Of a stretch of 64,000 bases of DNA, positions 24,891-32,762 are shown piece after piece (position 1 is the stretch's first letter; each line of letters begins with the position of its first letter). The translations under genes were made by a program, and so were the position numbers. The notes beneath the pieces are model-generated. The model was not told the DNA's origin. It searched no databases and saw nothing but the letters and a program-made list of their open reading frames with translations. This stretch comes from Rhizobiaceae bacterium (lineage in GTDB: Bacteria; Pseudomonadota; Alphaproteobacteria; Rhizobiales; Rhizobiaceae): NCBI GenBank assembly GCA_019635755.1, contig JAHBYW010000007.1, forward strand, positions 248,001 through 312,000. Reading direction: 5' to 3'.

Positions 24891-26420
24891 ATGCAGCGCC
24901 ACGACATCGGCCTGAACCGGCTGCCGGAGACGCAGCCGCGCCGCAAAACCATCGTCGCCGCCGTCGGCGCCGGCCTGCTCGTCCTTGCCGCGCCCGAGGC
25001 GGCGCTGGCCGCAAGCAATGGCTGCAAGCAGATCAATGCCGGCGTGTTCAACCAGACGGTGTCGCTGTCGGGTATCGTGTCGCCGGCGCCGACGCTGACC
25101 CTGGTGTTCGAGAAGGGCGAGGTGATCAACATCGCCTACGCCGACCTCGACCAGTTCGCCTTCACCGTCAACGGCACCCAGGTCTTCACCGACATCAGCT
25201 TCCCCATCACCGGCACCACCACCTACACCGTTCCGGCGAATGGCAGCCGCGTCCTGGTCCAGACCCTCGCCGGCCTAGGCGGCCGCCCGCCCGTCGTCGG
25301 CTCGACCGTGTTCACCTGCACCCCGGTGCCTGCTCCTCCGCCGCCGCCCGTCGATCCTGACCCGGATGACGACGACGAGACCGCGATGACGGCCGCCGAG
25401 GTCGATGCCAGGCGCCGTGCCGCCCTCAGCTTCTTCACCTTCGACCTGCGCTACAATCCGGAATCGATGCCCGGCTCGGCCGGCGAACCGGCGGAGGCGG
25501 GCGACCACGACCATGTCTTCGCCTTCACCGCCTCGGCGGGCGGGGCGGCGACGCCCTGGCCGCTCGCCACCGCCTACGGCCCCGAGGAAGGAGCCGGCCC
25601 GGTACAGACGCTGTCCGCCACCAGCCAGCAGCGCATGTCGCTGGGCGGCATCCCGGTCAATGTCTGGGCGCGCGCCAAGGGCTCGCTCTATGGCGGCACG
25701 CTCGACCTGCGCGGCGGGTCGGGCCAGGGCCTGCTCGGCGCCACGGTCGGCGTCACGCCCAATCTCGATCTTGGCGTCTTCGGCCACATCCTGGGCGGGC
25801 GCGTCTCCTCTGCGCCGCTGCAGACGGAGGTGGACTCGCTGATCGGCGGCGTCGGCGCCTTCGGCGTGGCCCGGCTGCCGAACAGCTTCCGGTTCGGCAT
25901 GTCGGTGGTCCATGGCTGGGGCTCGCACGACATCGCCGTGGCCGGCGGGACGGGATCCTTCTCGTCGTCCCACTGGACCGTCGAGGGCAGCCTCGCGCGT
26001 CCCTTCAGCGTCCACCGCTTCGTCTTCACGCCGATGGCGCTGCTGACCTGGCAGCAGGCGCGCTACGGCGCCTACACCGACAGCAACGGCATTGGCGTGC
26101 GCGCCACCGCCGAGTCCAGCCTGGCGCTGGCGGGCGTCCTCGACATCGCCTATCCGATCTCGGTCGGCGGCACGCTGGTGGACACCGTGACGCCGCGCTT
26201 CAACGTGCGGACAAACTTCTTCACGCACCGCACCGGCGGCTATGATTTCGGCGGCGGGTTCCTGCTCGATACCACCGCGGTGACCGTCGACCTGACGGCC
26301 GGCCTGGCGATGGGGCTCGCCGGCGGCGGCAATGTCGACGTGGCCGTCGCCGCCAGCGGCCTCGCCGGCAACGTCAAGAGCTACAGCCTGCGCGGCAATC
26401 TCCGCCTGCCGCTGAACTGA
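24891..26420 (+). CDS. Autotransporter-like outer-membrane protein with a short passenger
   Basis: 509 residues from ATG 24891. A long signal peptide ends in AALAAS near residue 41. A small beta-rich region of about 100 residues with two Cys (NGCKQIN, VFTCTP) comes next, then a Pro- and Asp-rich linker (PPPPPVDPDPDDDDE), then about 330 residues of alternating Gly/aromatic strands that resemble an autotransporter beta-barrel. It should sit in the outer membrane with the small domain exposed or secreted. The barrel ends in LRGNLRLPLN rather than an aromatic residue. Function unknown. Confidence 0.7.
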   Translation: MQRHDIGLNRLPETQPRRKTIVAAVGAGLLVLAAPEAALAASNGCKQINAGVFNQTVSLSGIVSPAPTLTLVFEKGEVINIAYADLDQFAFTVNGTQVFTDISFPITGTTTYTVPANGSRVLVQTLAGLGGRPPVVGSTVFTCTPVPAPPPPPVDPDPDDDDETAMTAAEVDARRRAALSFFTFDLRYNPESMPGSAGEPAEAGDHDHVFAFTASAGGAATPWPLATAYGPEEGAGPVQTLSATSQQRMSLGGIPVNVWARAKGSLYGGTLDLRGGSGQGLLGATVGVTPNLDLGVFGHILGGRVSSAPLQTEVDSLIGGVGAFGVARLPNSFRFGMSVVHGWGSHDIAVAGGTGSFSSSHWTVEGSLARPFSVHRFVFTPMALLTWQQARYGAYTDSNGIGVRATAESSLALAGVLDIAYPISVGGTLVDTVTPRFNVRTNFFTHRTGGYDFGGGFLLDTTAVTVDLTAGLAMGLAGGGNVDVAVAASGLAGNVKSYSLRGNLRLPLN

Positions 26421-26442
26421 GCCTGGACGGCACGCCGCGGGC

Positions 26443-26463
26443 GCCGCCCGAAACCCGGGCGGC
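26443..26463. terminator. Possible GC-rich hairpin terminator between convergent genes
   Basis: GCCGCCCG (26443-26450) pairs with CGGGCGGC (26456-26463) around a 5-base loop. It lies between two genes that end towards each other. No T-run follows on either strand, so it is a weak call. Confidence 0.4.
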
Positions 26464-26470
26464 GGGCAGC

Positions 26471-26857
26471 CTAGCGCCGATCGCGCCGCAACGCGGTCAC
26501 CTCGATCTCGATCTTCATCTCGGGCTCGGCCAGCCCGCACACCACCATCGTCGCGGCCGGGCGAACGTCGCCGAAATGCTCGCCGAGGATCGGATAGACC
26601 CGGTGCACGTAGGCCCGGTCGGTGACGTAGTACCGCGCCCGCACCACGTCGGCGAGCGTGAAGCCGCCATCGCGAAGCGCGCCAGCGATGGTGGCGAGGC
26701 AGTTCCGGGCCTGCGCCTCGACCTCCTCCGGCATGGTCATCGTGGCGTAATCGTAGCCGGTGGTGCCGGCGACGAAGCACCAGTCGCCATCGACCACCGC
26801 GCGGGAATAGCCGGCGGTCTTCTCGAAGGGCGAGCCGGTGGAGATCAGCGTCCGCAT
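26471..26857 (-). CDS. RidA/YjgF-family protein
   Basis: 128 residues. RidA proteins hydrolyse reactive enamines and imines made by PLP enzymes. Signature parts are visible: YSRAVVDGDWCFVAGTTG, QARNCLATIAGAL, and VRPAATMVVCGLAEPEMKIEIEV, which contains the conserved Arg. The ATG is preceded by CAGGAG. The gene before it on the same strand stops 2 bases upstream, so they are translationally close. Confidence 0.9.
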   Translation of the reverse strand: MRTLISTGSPFEKTAGYSRAVVDGDWCFVAGTTGYDYATMTMPEEVEAQARNCLATIAGALRDGGFTLADVVRARYYVTDRAYVHRVYPILGEHFGDVRPAATMVVCGLAEPEMKIEIEVTALRRDRR

Positions 26858-26859
26858 CG

Positions 26860-27693
26860 CTACTCCTGGATCGGCAGTTTCTCGCGCATCGTCTTGGCGA
26901 TGTCCGCCGGCCAGCTCTTGATGTCCGGCCAGTATTTAGGGCCGGTCGCCGCAACGAGCTGGGCGAAGAAGAGCTTGCGGCGATGCGGGTCGATGGCCAT
27001 GAACGAATCGGCCGAACCGCAGGCGTGCGGCACGCAGCCGGACGCGTAGATGACATCGTATTGCGACGTCTCGTAGCCACCGCCGACCAGCAGGCCGGTG
27101 ACCACCGGGACCATCTCGTCGCCCAGCAGCGCCTGGCCGGCCTTGTAGACCGCCTCGTTGTCGAAGGCGTCGACGATGTTGTCGAAGAGTTTTGGATCGA
27201 GGTCGATCCAGTCGGTGCCGGGCTGCGGCGAAAAGGCGACGCTGCCGGCGACGAATATGCCGAGAGATGGCGACCACGCTTCCATGACGCGGGTTTCGCC
27301 GGGAAGCGGATTGGGCACGAAGTAGATCTGCTCGGTCCCGATGGCGGCCGGCGGCGCGCCGCAATCCTCGCCGACGAGGTCGGCGATGATGTCGCCGTCG
27401 GCCGGCTTCCAGACGATCACGGTCGACGTGCCGCAGGCATTGCCGCCGTCGCCCGCGGCGAACAGCGCGACCTGCAGGCCAGCCACCTCGACGCTGCGGT
27501 CGTAGAACACGACGTAGTTGCGGGCCAGTTCCTTGTCGCCGAAGGTCAGGACCTTCTCCAGATCCTCGTTCTCGGTGATCACCAGATCGCCGCCCGCGAA
27601 CGGGAACTTCTGCGGCTCGGCCTGCTGCGCCGATGCCTCGACCGTCGCCAGCAGGACCGCCGCAACACTCAAGGGGGAGAGGAAACGGCGCAT
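26860..27693 (-). CDS. Exported protein of unknown function
   Basis: 277 residues from ATG 27693, with a signal peptide ending near ASAQQAE (residue 23). The mature region is soluble and has Cys pairs (GNACGTS, EDCGAPP, SGCVPHACGS). I do not recognise a family. It sits between leuD and the RidA-like gene, 20 bases after leuD and 2 bases before ridA, so the three are probably one transcript. The longer frame reading to 28059 lies inside leuD and is not credible. Confidence 0.7.
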   Translation of the reverse strand: MRRFLSPLSVAAVLLATVEASAQQAEPQKFPFAGGDLVITENEDLEKVLTFGDKELARNYVVFYDRSVEVAGLQVALFAAGDGGNACGTSTVIVWKPADGDIIADLVGEDCGAPPAAIGTEQIYFVPNPLPGETRVMEAWSPSLGIFVAGSVAFSPQPGTDWIDLDPKLFDNIVDAFDNEAVYKAGQALLGDEMVPVVTGLLVGGGYETSQYDVIYASGCVPHACGSADSFMAIDPHRRKLFFAQLVAATGPKYWPDIKSWPADIAKTMREKLPIQE

Positions 27694-27713
27694 CGCCGGC
27701 GGGCCGCCCGCGC

Positions 27714-28319
27714 TCAGGCCCAGGGCCTGCTCTCGGCCTGAGCCTTCTCGAAGCGGTCGATGGCCGTCGACTTCTCCAGCGTCAGTCCGATGTCGTCCAA
27801 CCCGTTCAGCAGGCAGTGGCGGCGGAATGCGTCGATCGAGAACTTGATCGTGCCGCCGTCCGGGCCGCTGATCTCCTGCGATTCGAGGTCGACCGTCAGG
27901 GTCGCGTTCGAGCCGCGGCTGGCATCGTCCATCAGCTTCTCCAGATCCTCGGGGCTGACGGTGACCGGCAGGATGCCGTTCTTGAAGCAGTTGTTGTAGA
28001 AGATGTCGGCGAACGAGGTCGAGATCACGCAGCGCACGCCGAAGTCGAGCAGCGCCCACGGCGCGTGCTCGCGGCTGGAGCCGCAGCCGAAATTGTCGCC
28101 CGCGACGATGATCTGCGCCTTGCGGTAGGCCGGCTTGTTCAGCACGAAATCCGGGTTCTCCGACCCGTCCTCCTTGTAGCGCATGTCGGAGAACAGGCCC
28201 GTGCCCAGGCCGGTGCGCTTGATCGTCTTCAGATAGTCCTTCGGGATGATCATGTCGGTGTCGACATTGACGATCGGCAGCGGCGCCGCGACGCCCGTCA
28301 GCTTGGTGAACTTGTCCAT
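27714..28319 (-). CDS. leuD: 3-isopropylmalate dehydratase small subunit
   Basis: About 201 residues. Together with LeuC it isomerises 2-isopropylmalate to 3-isopropylmalate in leucine synthesis. The family core [17 protein letters not shown] is present, with [11 protein letters not shown] near the start. ATG 28319 is chosen because the family begins there; the upstream extension is Pro-rich and unlike LeuD. The leuC gene is not in this window. A repeat unit lies about 75 bases upstream. Confidence 0.95.
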   Translation of the reverse strand: MDKFTKLTGVAAPLPIVNVDTDMIIPKDYLKTIKRTGLGTGLFSDMRYKEDGSENPDFVLNKPAYRKAQIIVAGDNFGCGSSREHAPWALLDFGVRCVISTSFADIFYNNCFKNGILPVTVSPEDLEKLMDDASRGSNATLTVDLESQEISGPDGGTIKFSIDAFRRHCLLNGLDDIGLTLEKSTAIDRFEKAQAESRPWA

Positions 28320-28398
28320 CGTGCCCAGTCCGTTGGATTTTCCGGTCCGCTCTATAGCCGGCAGCGGTGGCGGATGCAAAGCGGAGACGGCGCGAGCG

Positions 28399-28424
28399 TC
28401 CCTCGCCCTTGAGGGAGGGTGGCC
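28399..28424. repeat. Short palindromic repeat unit (copy 1)
   Basis: TCCCTCGCCCTTGAGGGAGG (28399-28418) continues with GTGGCC. The same unit, with small changes, recurs at 30599. It is self-complementary (CCCTC with GAGGG). It lies between the FAD oxidoreductase gene and leuD. Confidence 0.7.
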
Positions 28425-28466
28425 AGCGGCAGGCAGGACGGGCCGGATTGCGGCCGCTCGGCGCCG

Positions 28467-29636
28467 TCAGATCACGTTCAGCTCGCGGAACGCCCTGCCC
28501 TCGGCGATGCGCCCGTAGCCGAAAGCCGAGCAGTCGATCGTCCGGTAGCGGCCATGCACGATCAGTTCGGCGATCGCATTGCCCACCGCCGGCGCCTGCT
28601 GCAGCCCGTGGCCGGAGAAGCCGTTGGCGAACAGGAAATTCGTGATGTCGGGATGCGGGCCGATCACCGCGTTCTGGTCGAGCGTGTTGTAGTCATAGTG
28701 TCCGGCCCAGGCCCGCGTCGCCTTGATCGCCTCGAAGGCGGGGATGCGCGCCGCCAAGACAGGCCAGATGACCTCCTCGAACAGCGGCCAGTCCGCCTCG
28801 AAGTCCGACGGATCAGCCGGACCGTCGGACTCCTCCGGCTCGGCGCCGCCGGTGATGTAGACCGATCCTTCCGGCCGCACATAGATGCCGCTCGGATCGA
28901 CGATCAGCGGCATGTCTTCGAACCTGTCGCGCGCCTCGAAGACAAAGACCGAGCGCTTCCACGGCTCGACGGGCAGCGCCAGCCCTGCCATCGCGGCGAC
29001 CCTGCCGGCGTTCGGCCCCGCGGCGTTGACGACGATGCCGGCCTCGATCCGCTCGCCTGTCGCCAGCGTCACCGCCGTCGCGCGGCTGCCGCTCCGCTCG
29101 ATGCCCGCGACCTCCGCCGTGATCAGGTCTATCCCCTTGCCGCGCAGCGCCTTGCGCAGCAGAGCCAGCATTGCATGCGCGTCGAACCAGCCTTCGCCGG
29201 TCCGGCCCCAGGCGCCGGCGACGATGCCGTCCGTCGACAGCCACGCGAAGCGCTGCGCCATGGCTGCGGCATCCTCGAGCAGGATGTCGGCGCCCTCGGC
29301 CCTCTGGACATCGTGATTCGCCGTCAGCACCGGCAGTCCGCTCTCCGACGCGAGGATGAGATAGCCCTTCTCGCGAAAGCCGATGTCGGCGTCGCTGCCG
29401 AATTCCTCCTTGAGCCGGCGGAACAGGGCGAGCGTGAACTGCGACAGCCGGATGTTTTCCGGAATGGAGAACTGCTGGCGGATCGAGGCGCAGGAAAGCG
29501 TCGTCGCGGCATGCGCGAATTGCGGGTCGCGCTCGATCAGGGCGATGGTACCGCCGAACCCCTGCGCGCGCAGGAAATAGGCGACCGAACTGCCGACGAT
29601 CGCCCCGCCGATGATGACGACGTCGTAGCGCGCCAT
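28467..29636 (-). CDS. FAD-dependent oxidoreductase of the D-amino-acid/glycine oxidase family
   Basis: About 389 residues. An N-terminal Rossmann motif VVIIGGAIVGSSVAYFLR binds FAD; near the end NGFSGHGLQQAPAVGNAIAELI closes the second FAD contact, as in DadA/sarcosine-oxidase-type proteins. Substrate likely an amino acid or N-methyl amine; not resolvable. ATG 29636 is used; a TTG four codons earlier is in frame. It is divergent from the CoA-ester lyase gene, with about 95 bases between starts. Confidence 0.88.
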   Translation of the reverse strand: MARYDVVIIGGAIVGSSVAYFLRAQGFGGTIALIERDPQFAHAATTLSCASIRQQFSIPENIRLSQFTLALFRRLKEEFGSDADIGFREKGYLILASESGLPVLTANHDVQRAEGADILLEDAAAMAQRFAWLSTDGIVAGAWGRTGEGWFDAHAMLALLRKALRGKGIDLITAEVAGIERSGSRATAVTLATGERIEAGIVVNAAGPNAGRVAAMAGLALPVEPWKRSVFVFEARDRFEDMPLIVDPSGIYVRPEGSVYITGGAEPEESDGPADPSDFEADWPLFEEVIWPVLAARIPAFEAIKATRAWAGHYDYNTLDQNAVIGPHPDITNFLFANGFSGHGLQQAPAVGNAIAELIVHGRYRTIDCSAFGYGRIAEGRAFRELNVI

Positions 29637-29731
29637 GGTGAACCCCAAGCCGGATGAAGGCCGACCGAACCAGTTTCGCGCCCGGCCCGCAAGGGCTTGC
29701 GCGACCGCATGGGGCGCGGCAGAAAGGCCCG

Positions 29732-30700
29732 ATGCCCGCCAGGCCAGACCGCCCGCGCCGTTCGGTGCTTTATGTGCCCGCCACGAACGCGAAGGCGCTG
29801 GCCAAGATTCCTTCGCTCGCCTGCGACGCCGTGATCATCGACCTTGAGGACGCGGTGGCGCCGGGCGAGAAGGAGGCTGCACGCGCGGCGTTGAAGGACG
29901 CCTTCGCCGCAATTCCGAAGACCGTCGAACGTGTCATCCGCGTCAACGCGCTGTCCGGCGAATGGGGCGCGGACGACTTGGCACTCGCCGCCAGCCTCGA
30001 ACCCGACGCGATCCTGCTGCCCAAGGTCGACACGCCGCGCGACGTGCTGGAAGCGGGGGACGCGCTGGACGAGATGGACACGCCCGACGAGACCGCGATC
30101 TGGATCATGGTCGAGACGCCGCGCGCGCTCATCAACCTGCCCGCCATCGCGGAGCTCGGCCGTGACCGCGCCGCGCGGCTGACGTGCCTGATTGCCGGCA
30201 CCAACGACCTCGTCAAGGACACCGGCGTGATGGCGACGCCGGACCGGCGCTATCTGCTGCCCTGGCTGATGCAGATGGTGCTTTGCGCGCGCGCCGGCGG
30301 GCTCGACTGCATCGACGGCGTGTCGAACGATTTCGCCGACCTCGAGGCCTTCGCCCGCGAATGCGCGGAAGGTTCCGCGATGGGCTTCGACGGCAAGACG
30401 CTGATCCATCCCGCGCAGATCGCGCCTGCCAACGCCGCCTTCTCGCCGTCGGGCGAGGCGCTGGCTGCAGCGAACAGGATCGTCGCCGCCTTCGCGCTGC
30501 CGGAGAATGCCGGCAAGGGCGTCATCGCGCTGGACGGCAGGATGGTCGAGCGCCTGCATCTGGCGCAGGCGGAGAAACTGATTGCGAGGTCGCGTATGTC
30601 CCTCCCCCTTGAGGGGAGGGTGGCCGCGCAGCGGCCGGGTGGGGTCGGCGAAACCGGCACGCCCCCGGACCCCGCTACCAAGAAGGATATTCAATCATGA
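29732..30700 (+). CDS. HpcH/HpaI aldolase family CoA-ester lyase (CitE-like)
   Basis: About 322 residues from ATG 29732. The CitE/MclA pattern is clear: RRSVLYVPATNAKALAK, AVIIDLEDAVAPGEK with the metal ligands, and GFDGKTLIHPAQI near the end. Such lyases split malyl-, citramalyl- or citryl-CoA type esters. The last 35 or so residues, from about SRMSLPLEGRV onward, are encoded by a palindromic repeat that has entered the 3' end, so the native C-terminus has been replaced or extended. Its stop overlaps the next gene by ATGA. Confidence 0.88.
   Translation: MPARPDRPRRSVLYVPATNAKALAKIPSLACDAVIIDLEDAVAPGEKEAARAALKDAFAAIPKTVERVIRVNALSGEWGADDLALAASLEPDAILLPKVDTPRDVLEAGDALDEMDTPDETAIWIMVETPRALINLPAIAELGRDRAARLTCLIAGTNDLVKDTGVMATPDRRYLLPWLMQMVLCARAGGLDCIDGVSNDFADLEAFARECAEGSAMGFDGKTLIHPAQIAPANAAFSPSGEALAAANRIVAAFALPENAGKGVIALDGRMVERLHLAQAEKLIARSRMSLPLEGRVAAQRPGGVGETGTPPDPATKKDIQS
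30599..30645. repeat. Palindromic repeat unit (copy 2) inside a coding 3' end
   Basis: TCCCTCCCCCTTGAGGGGAG (30599-30618) starts the unit; it continues with GGTGGCCGCGCAGCGGCCGG, which is itself self-complementary (GGCCGC with GCGGCC). It matches the copy at 28399 in its first 25 or so bases. Here it is translated as the tail of the CoA-ester lyase. Confidence 0.75.
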
Positions 30701-30903
30701 GACTCTACCGCTTCCTCACCGGCCCCGACGATTCCACCTTCTGCCACAAGGTGACGGCAGCGCTGAACAAGGGCTGGCACCTCTACGGCTCGCCAACCTA
30801 CACCTACGACAGGAAGGCCAAGGTGCTGCGCTGCGGCCAGGCCGTGGTGAAGGACGTCGAGGGCAAGGAGTACTCGCCGGACATGAAGCTCGGCGAGCAG
30901 TAG
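30697..30903 (+). CDS. DUF1737 small protein
   Basis: 68 residues. The short fold YRFLTGPDDSTFCHKVTAALNKGWHLYGSPTY is the DUF1737 pattern. The start overlaps the CoA-ester lyase stop as ATGA, so it is translated from the same message. Function unknown; the size and absence of a signal suggest a cytosolic accessory protein. Confidence 0.85.
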   Translation: MRLYRFLTGPDDSTFCHKVTAALNKGWHLYGSPTYTYDRKAKVLRCGQAVVKDVEGKEYSPDMKLGEQ

Positions 30904-30908
30904 AACGG

Positions 30909-32069
30909 TCAGCGGTTCAGCGCCAGATAGGCCTCTGCCACCGCGCGGTCGATCGCCGGCGGCACCGGCACGACGCAGGCCGAGGCGTCGACTCCTCCCT
31001 TGGCGATCAGTTCCAGGCAGCGCGCCTGCAGCGTGAAGCCGAGGTCCATCGATTCGACCGTGTTGCCCAGCGGACGCGGACCGGCGAGGTTCGCCATGTG
31101 GCCGCCGCCGAGGATGTGGATAGCGCGGCCGTCGGCCAGCCGAAGCGTCTCGATGCTTTCGCCCTCGTAGCGGATTGCCTGCTCGACCAGCGGGCTCTGA
31201 CGGATGGCCGCGACGTCGATCTCGTGCGGAAAGTGTCCGCCGTTCATCAGGATCGCGCCGTCCTTGAGCAGCGTCAGATCCGCGGCACCGATGACATGCG
31301 GCGCGCCGGTGACGGTGACGATCACATCGGCGCTCACGATAGCCTCGTCGCGCGGCGGCGTCGCGAAGCCGTCGAGATGCGCCTCCAGCGTCGTGACCGG
31401 GTCGATGTCGACGACGCTGACCGTGGCGAACGCGTTGCGGAAGCAGGCAGCGGTTCCCTTGCCGCAGGCGCCGTAACCGAACACCGTCACGCGCCGGCCC
31501 TGCGTCGCGCGGTTGGTGAAGCGCATGTAGCTCTCGAACAGGCTCTGCCCGACGGCATGGCGGTTTTCGGCGAACTGCTTGATCGGGCTGTCGTTGATGA
31601 CGAGGATCGGCAGGTTGAGCCTGTCGCGCAGCGGCATCAGCCGCATGCGGCCTGACGTGGTCTCCTCGGTGCCGCCCTTCAGCCGCACATACGGGTTCTC
31701 GGCCACCCTTGCGAACAGGTCGCCGCCATTGTCGAGCAGCAGATCCGGCTTTTCGGCGAGGATGGCTTCGATCGTGCTTTCGTGCGCAGTCGCCTCGGTC
31801 GTCGCCACCCCGATGGCCTGGATGCCTCGCGCCTTAAGCCATTCGACGGTTGCGGGCTGCGTGCTGTTCAAATTGCCCGTGGCGATGACATGCGCACCGC
31901 CGGCCTTCAGCGTCGTCAAGAGCGCCGCGGTCTTCGGCTCGAGATGGATCGCCGTTCCGATCGACAGGCCGTCGAACGGTTTCGTCTCGAGGAACTCGGC
32001 CGCCGTCGCGGCAAGAAGCTGGCAGTTCGATGTGATCCAGTCGACGCGGCTCGGCGATTCTGCGGACAT
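30909..32069 (-). CDS. Divergent S-adenosylhomocysteine-hydrolase-like protein
   Basis: About 386 residues, shorter than usual bacterial SAHH (about 465). Recognisable parts: GTAIHLEPKTAALL, LLDNGGD, EETTSG (135-140), INDSPIKQFAEN, the NAD-binding GYGACGKG (198-205) and GGHFPHEID. Against human SAHH the catalytic Lys186 and His55 equivalents are kept, but Asp131 becomes Asn, Asp190 becomes Glu and Thr57 becomes Glu. The C-terminal KPDxYRY that completes the partner's NAD site is absent. It probably acts on a different thioether or nucleoside, or is a regulatory relative. The start at ATG 32069 begins the conserved part. Confidence 0.8.
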   Translation of the reverse strand: MSAESPSRVDWITSNCQLLAATAAEFLETKPFDGLSIGTAIHLEPKTAALLTTLKAGGAHVIATGNLNSTQPATVEWLKARGIQAIGVATTEATAHESTIEAILAEKPDLLLDNGGDLFARVAENPYVRLKGGTEETTSGRMRLMPLRDRLNLPILVINDSPIKQFAENRHAVGQSLFESYMRFTNRATQGRRVTVFGYGACGKGTAACFRNAFATVSVVDIDPVTTLEAHLDGFATPPRDEAIVSADVIVTVTGAPHVIGAADLTLLKDGAILMNGGHFPHEIDVAAIRQSPLVEQAIRYEGESIETLRLADGRAIHILGGGHMANLAGPRPLGNTVESMDLGFTLQARCLELIAKGGVDASACVVPVPPAIDRAVAEAYLALNR

Positions 32070-32156
32070 GTCTGGCTCCGGTTCAGGCCGGGCGAGCAAA
32101 GCATGAACGGACGGCCGAGGCGAGAACGCGCCCGAACGGAGCTGGCGCTGGTGGAA

Positions 32157-32579
32157 CTAGCCCACCGCTTCCTCGATCTTCTCCATGTCGTCGTCGGAGA
32201 GGCCGAAATGGTGGCCGATCTCGTGGATCAGAACATGGGTGACGATGTCGCCCAGCGTCTCCTCGTTCTCGGCCCAGTAGTCGAGGATGGCGCGTCGGTA
32301 GAGCGTGATGCGGTTCGGCCCCTCGCCGGTCGCCGGGTTCCAGCGGTCGGCGATGCCGCGCCCCTCGAACAGACCCAGCAGGTCGAACGGCGTCTCCATC
32401 GACAGGTCGTCCATGATCTCGTCGGTGGGAAACTCCGCCACCTGGATGACGATCTCGCCGGTGAGCGTGCGGAACTCCTCGGGTAGGTGCGCATAGGCCT
32501 CCAGCGCCAACAGCTCGAACTCGTCCATCGAGGGCGAGAGCTGGTCGTGCCAGACGCGGGTTTGATAGATGCGGGCCAT
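32157..32579 (-). CDS. Minimal zincin metallopeptidase (Zincin_1/DUF1025 family)
   Basis: 140 residues. The metal site HEIGHHFGLSD (His119, Glu120, His123, plus the downstream Asp) is the HExxHxxGxxD form of this compact zincin family, which is common in Actinobacteria and Alphaproteobacteria. A cytosolic peptidase without a signal peptide; the substrate is unknown. ATG 32579 follows AAGGA at seven bases. The SOS-controlled mutasome operon is divergent from it. Confidence 0.9.
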   Translation of the reverse strand: MARIYQTRVWHDQLSPSMDEFELLALEAYAHLPEEFRTLTGEIVIQVAEFPTDEIMDDLSMETPFDLLGLFEGRGIADRWNPATGEGPNRITLYRRAILDYWAENEETLGDIVTHVLIHEIGHHFGLSDDDMEKIEEAVG

Positions 32580-32724
32580 GCAAAGTCCTTTGGCCGGCAT
32601 ATAGACGTTCACCCTCGGCCTTTCGAGGCTTTTGCCGGAAAGGCGTTAATCCGCGGCGCAGGGCGTGGGAATAAATTCTTGTCGCAGCCTGCTTGACTCT
32701 TTCGGCCGGCTCCGGAATCAATAG

Positions 32725-32739
32725 GAACATAACAGGAAC
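32725..32739 (+). promoter_or_regulatory. LexA (SOS) operator of the imuA-imuB-dnaE2 operon
   Basis: GAAC (32725-32728), seven bases, GAAC (32736-32739): an exact alphaproteobacterial SOS box GAAC-N7-GAAC. It lies 23 bases before the imuA ATG and downstream of a TTGACT at 32693-32698 that could be the -35 element, so bound LexA would block the promoter. Confidence 0.9.
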
Positions 32740-32762
32740 ATACAGGCAGGAATCAGACCGTC

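Noticed and set aside
28419-29657. 412-residue plus-strand frame over the FAD oxidoreductase gene
   Set aside because: Antisense shadow; the minus strand frame has a clear Rossmann FAD motif.
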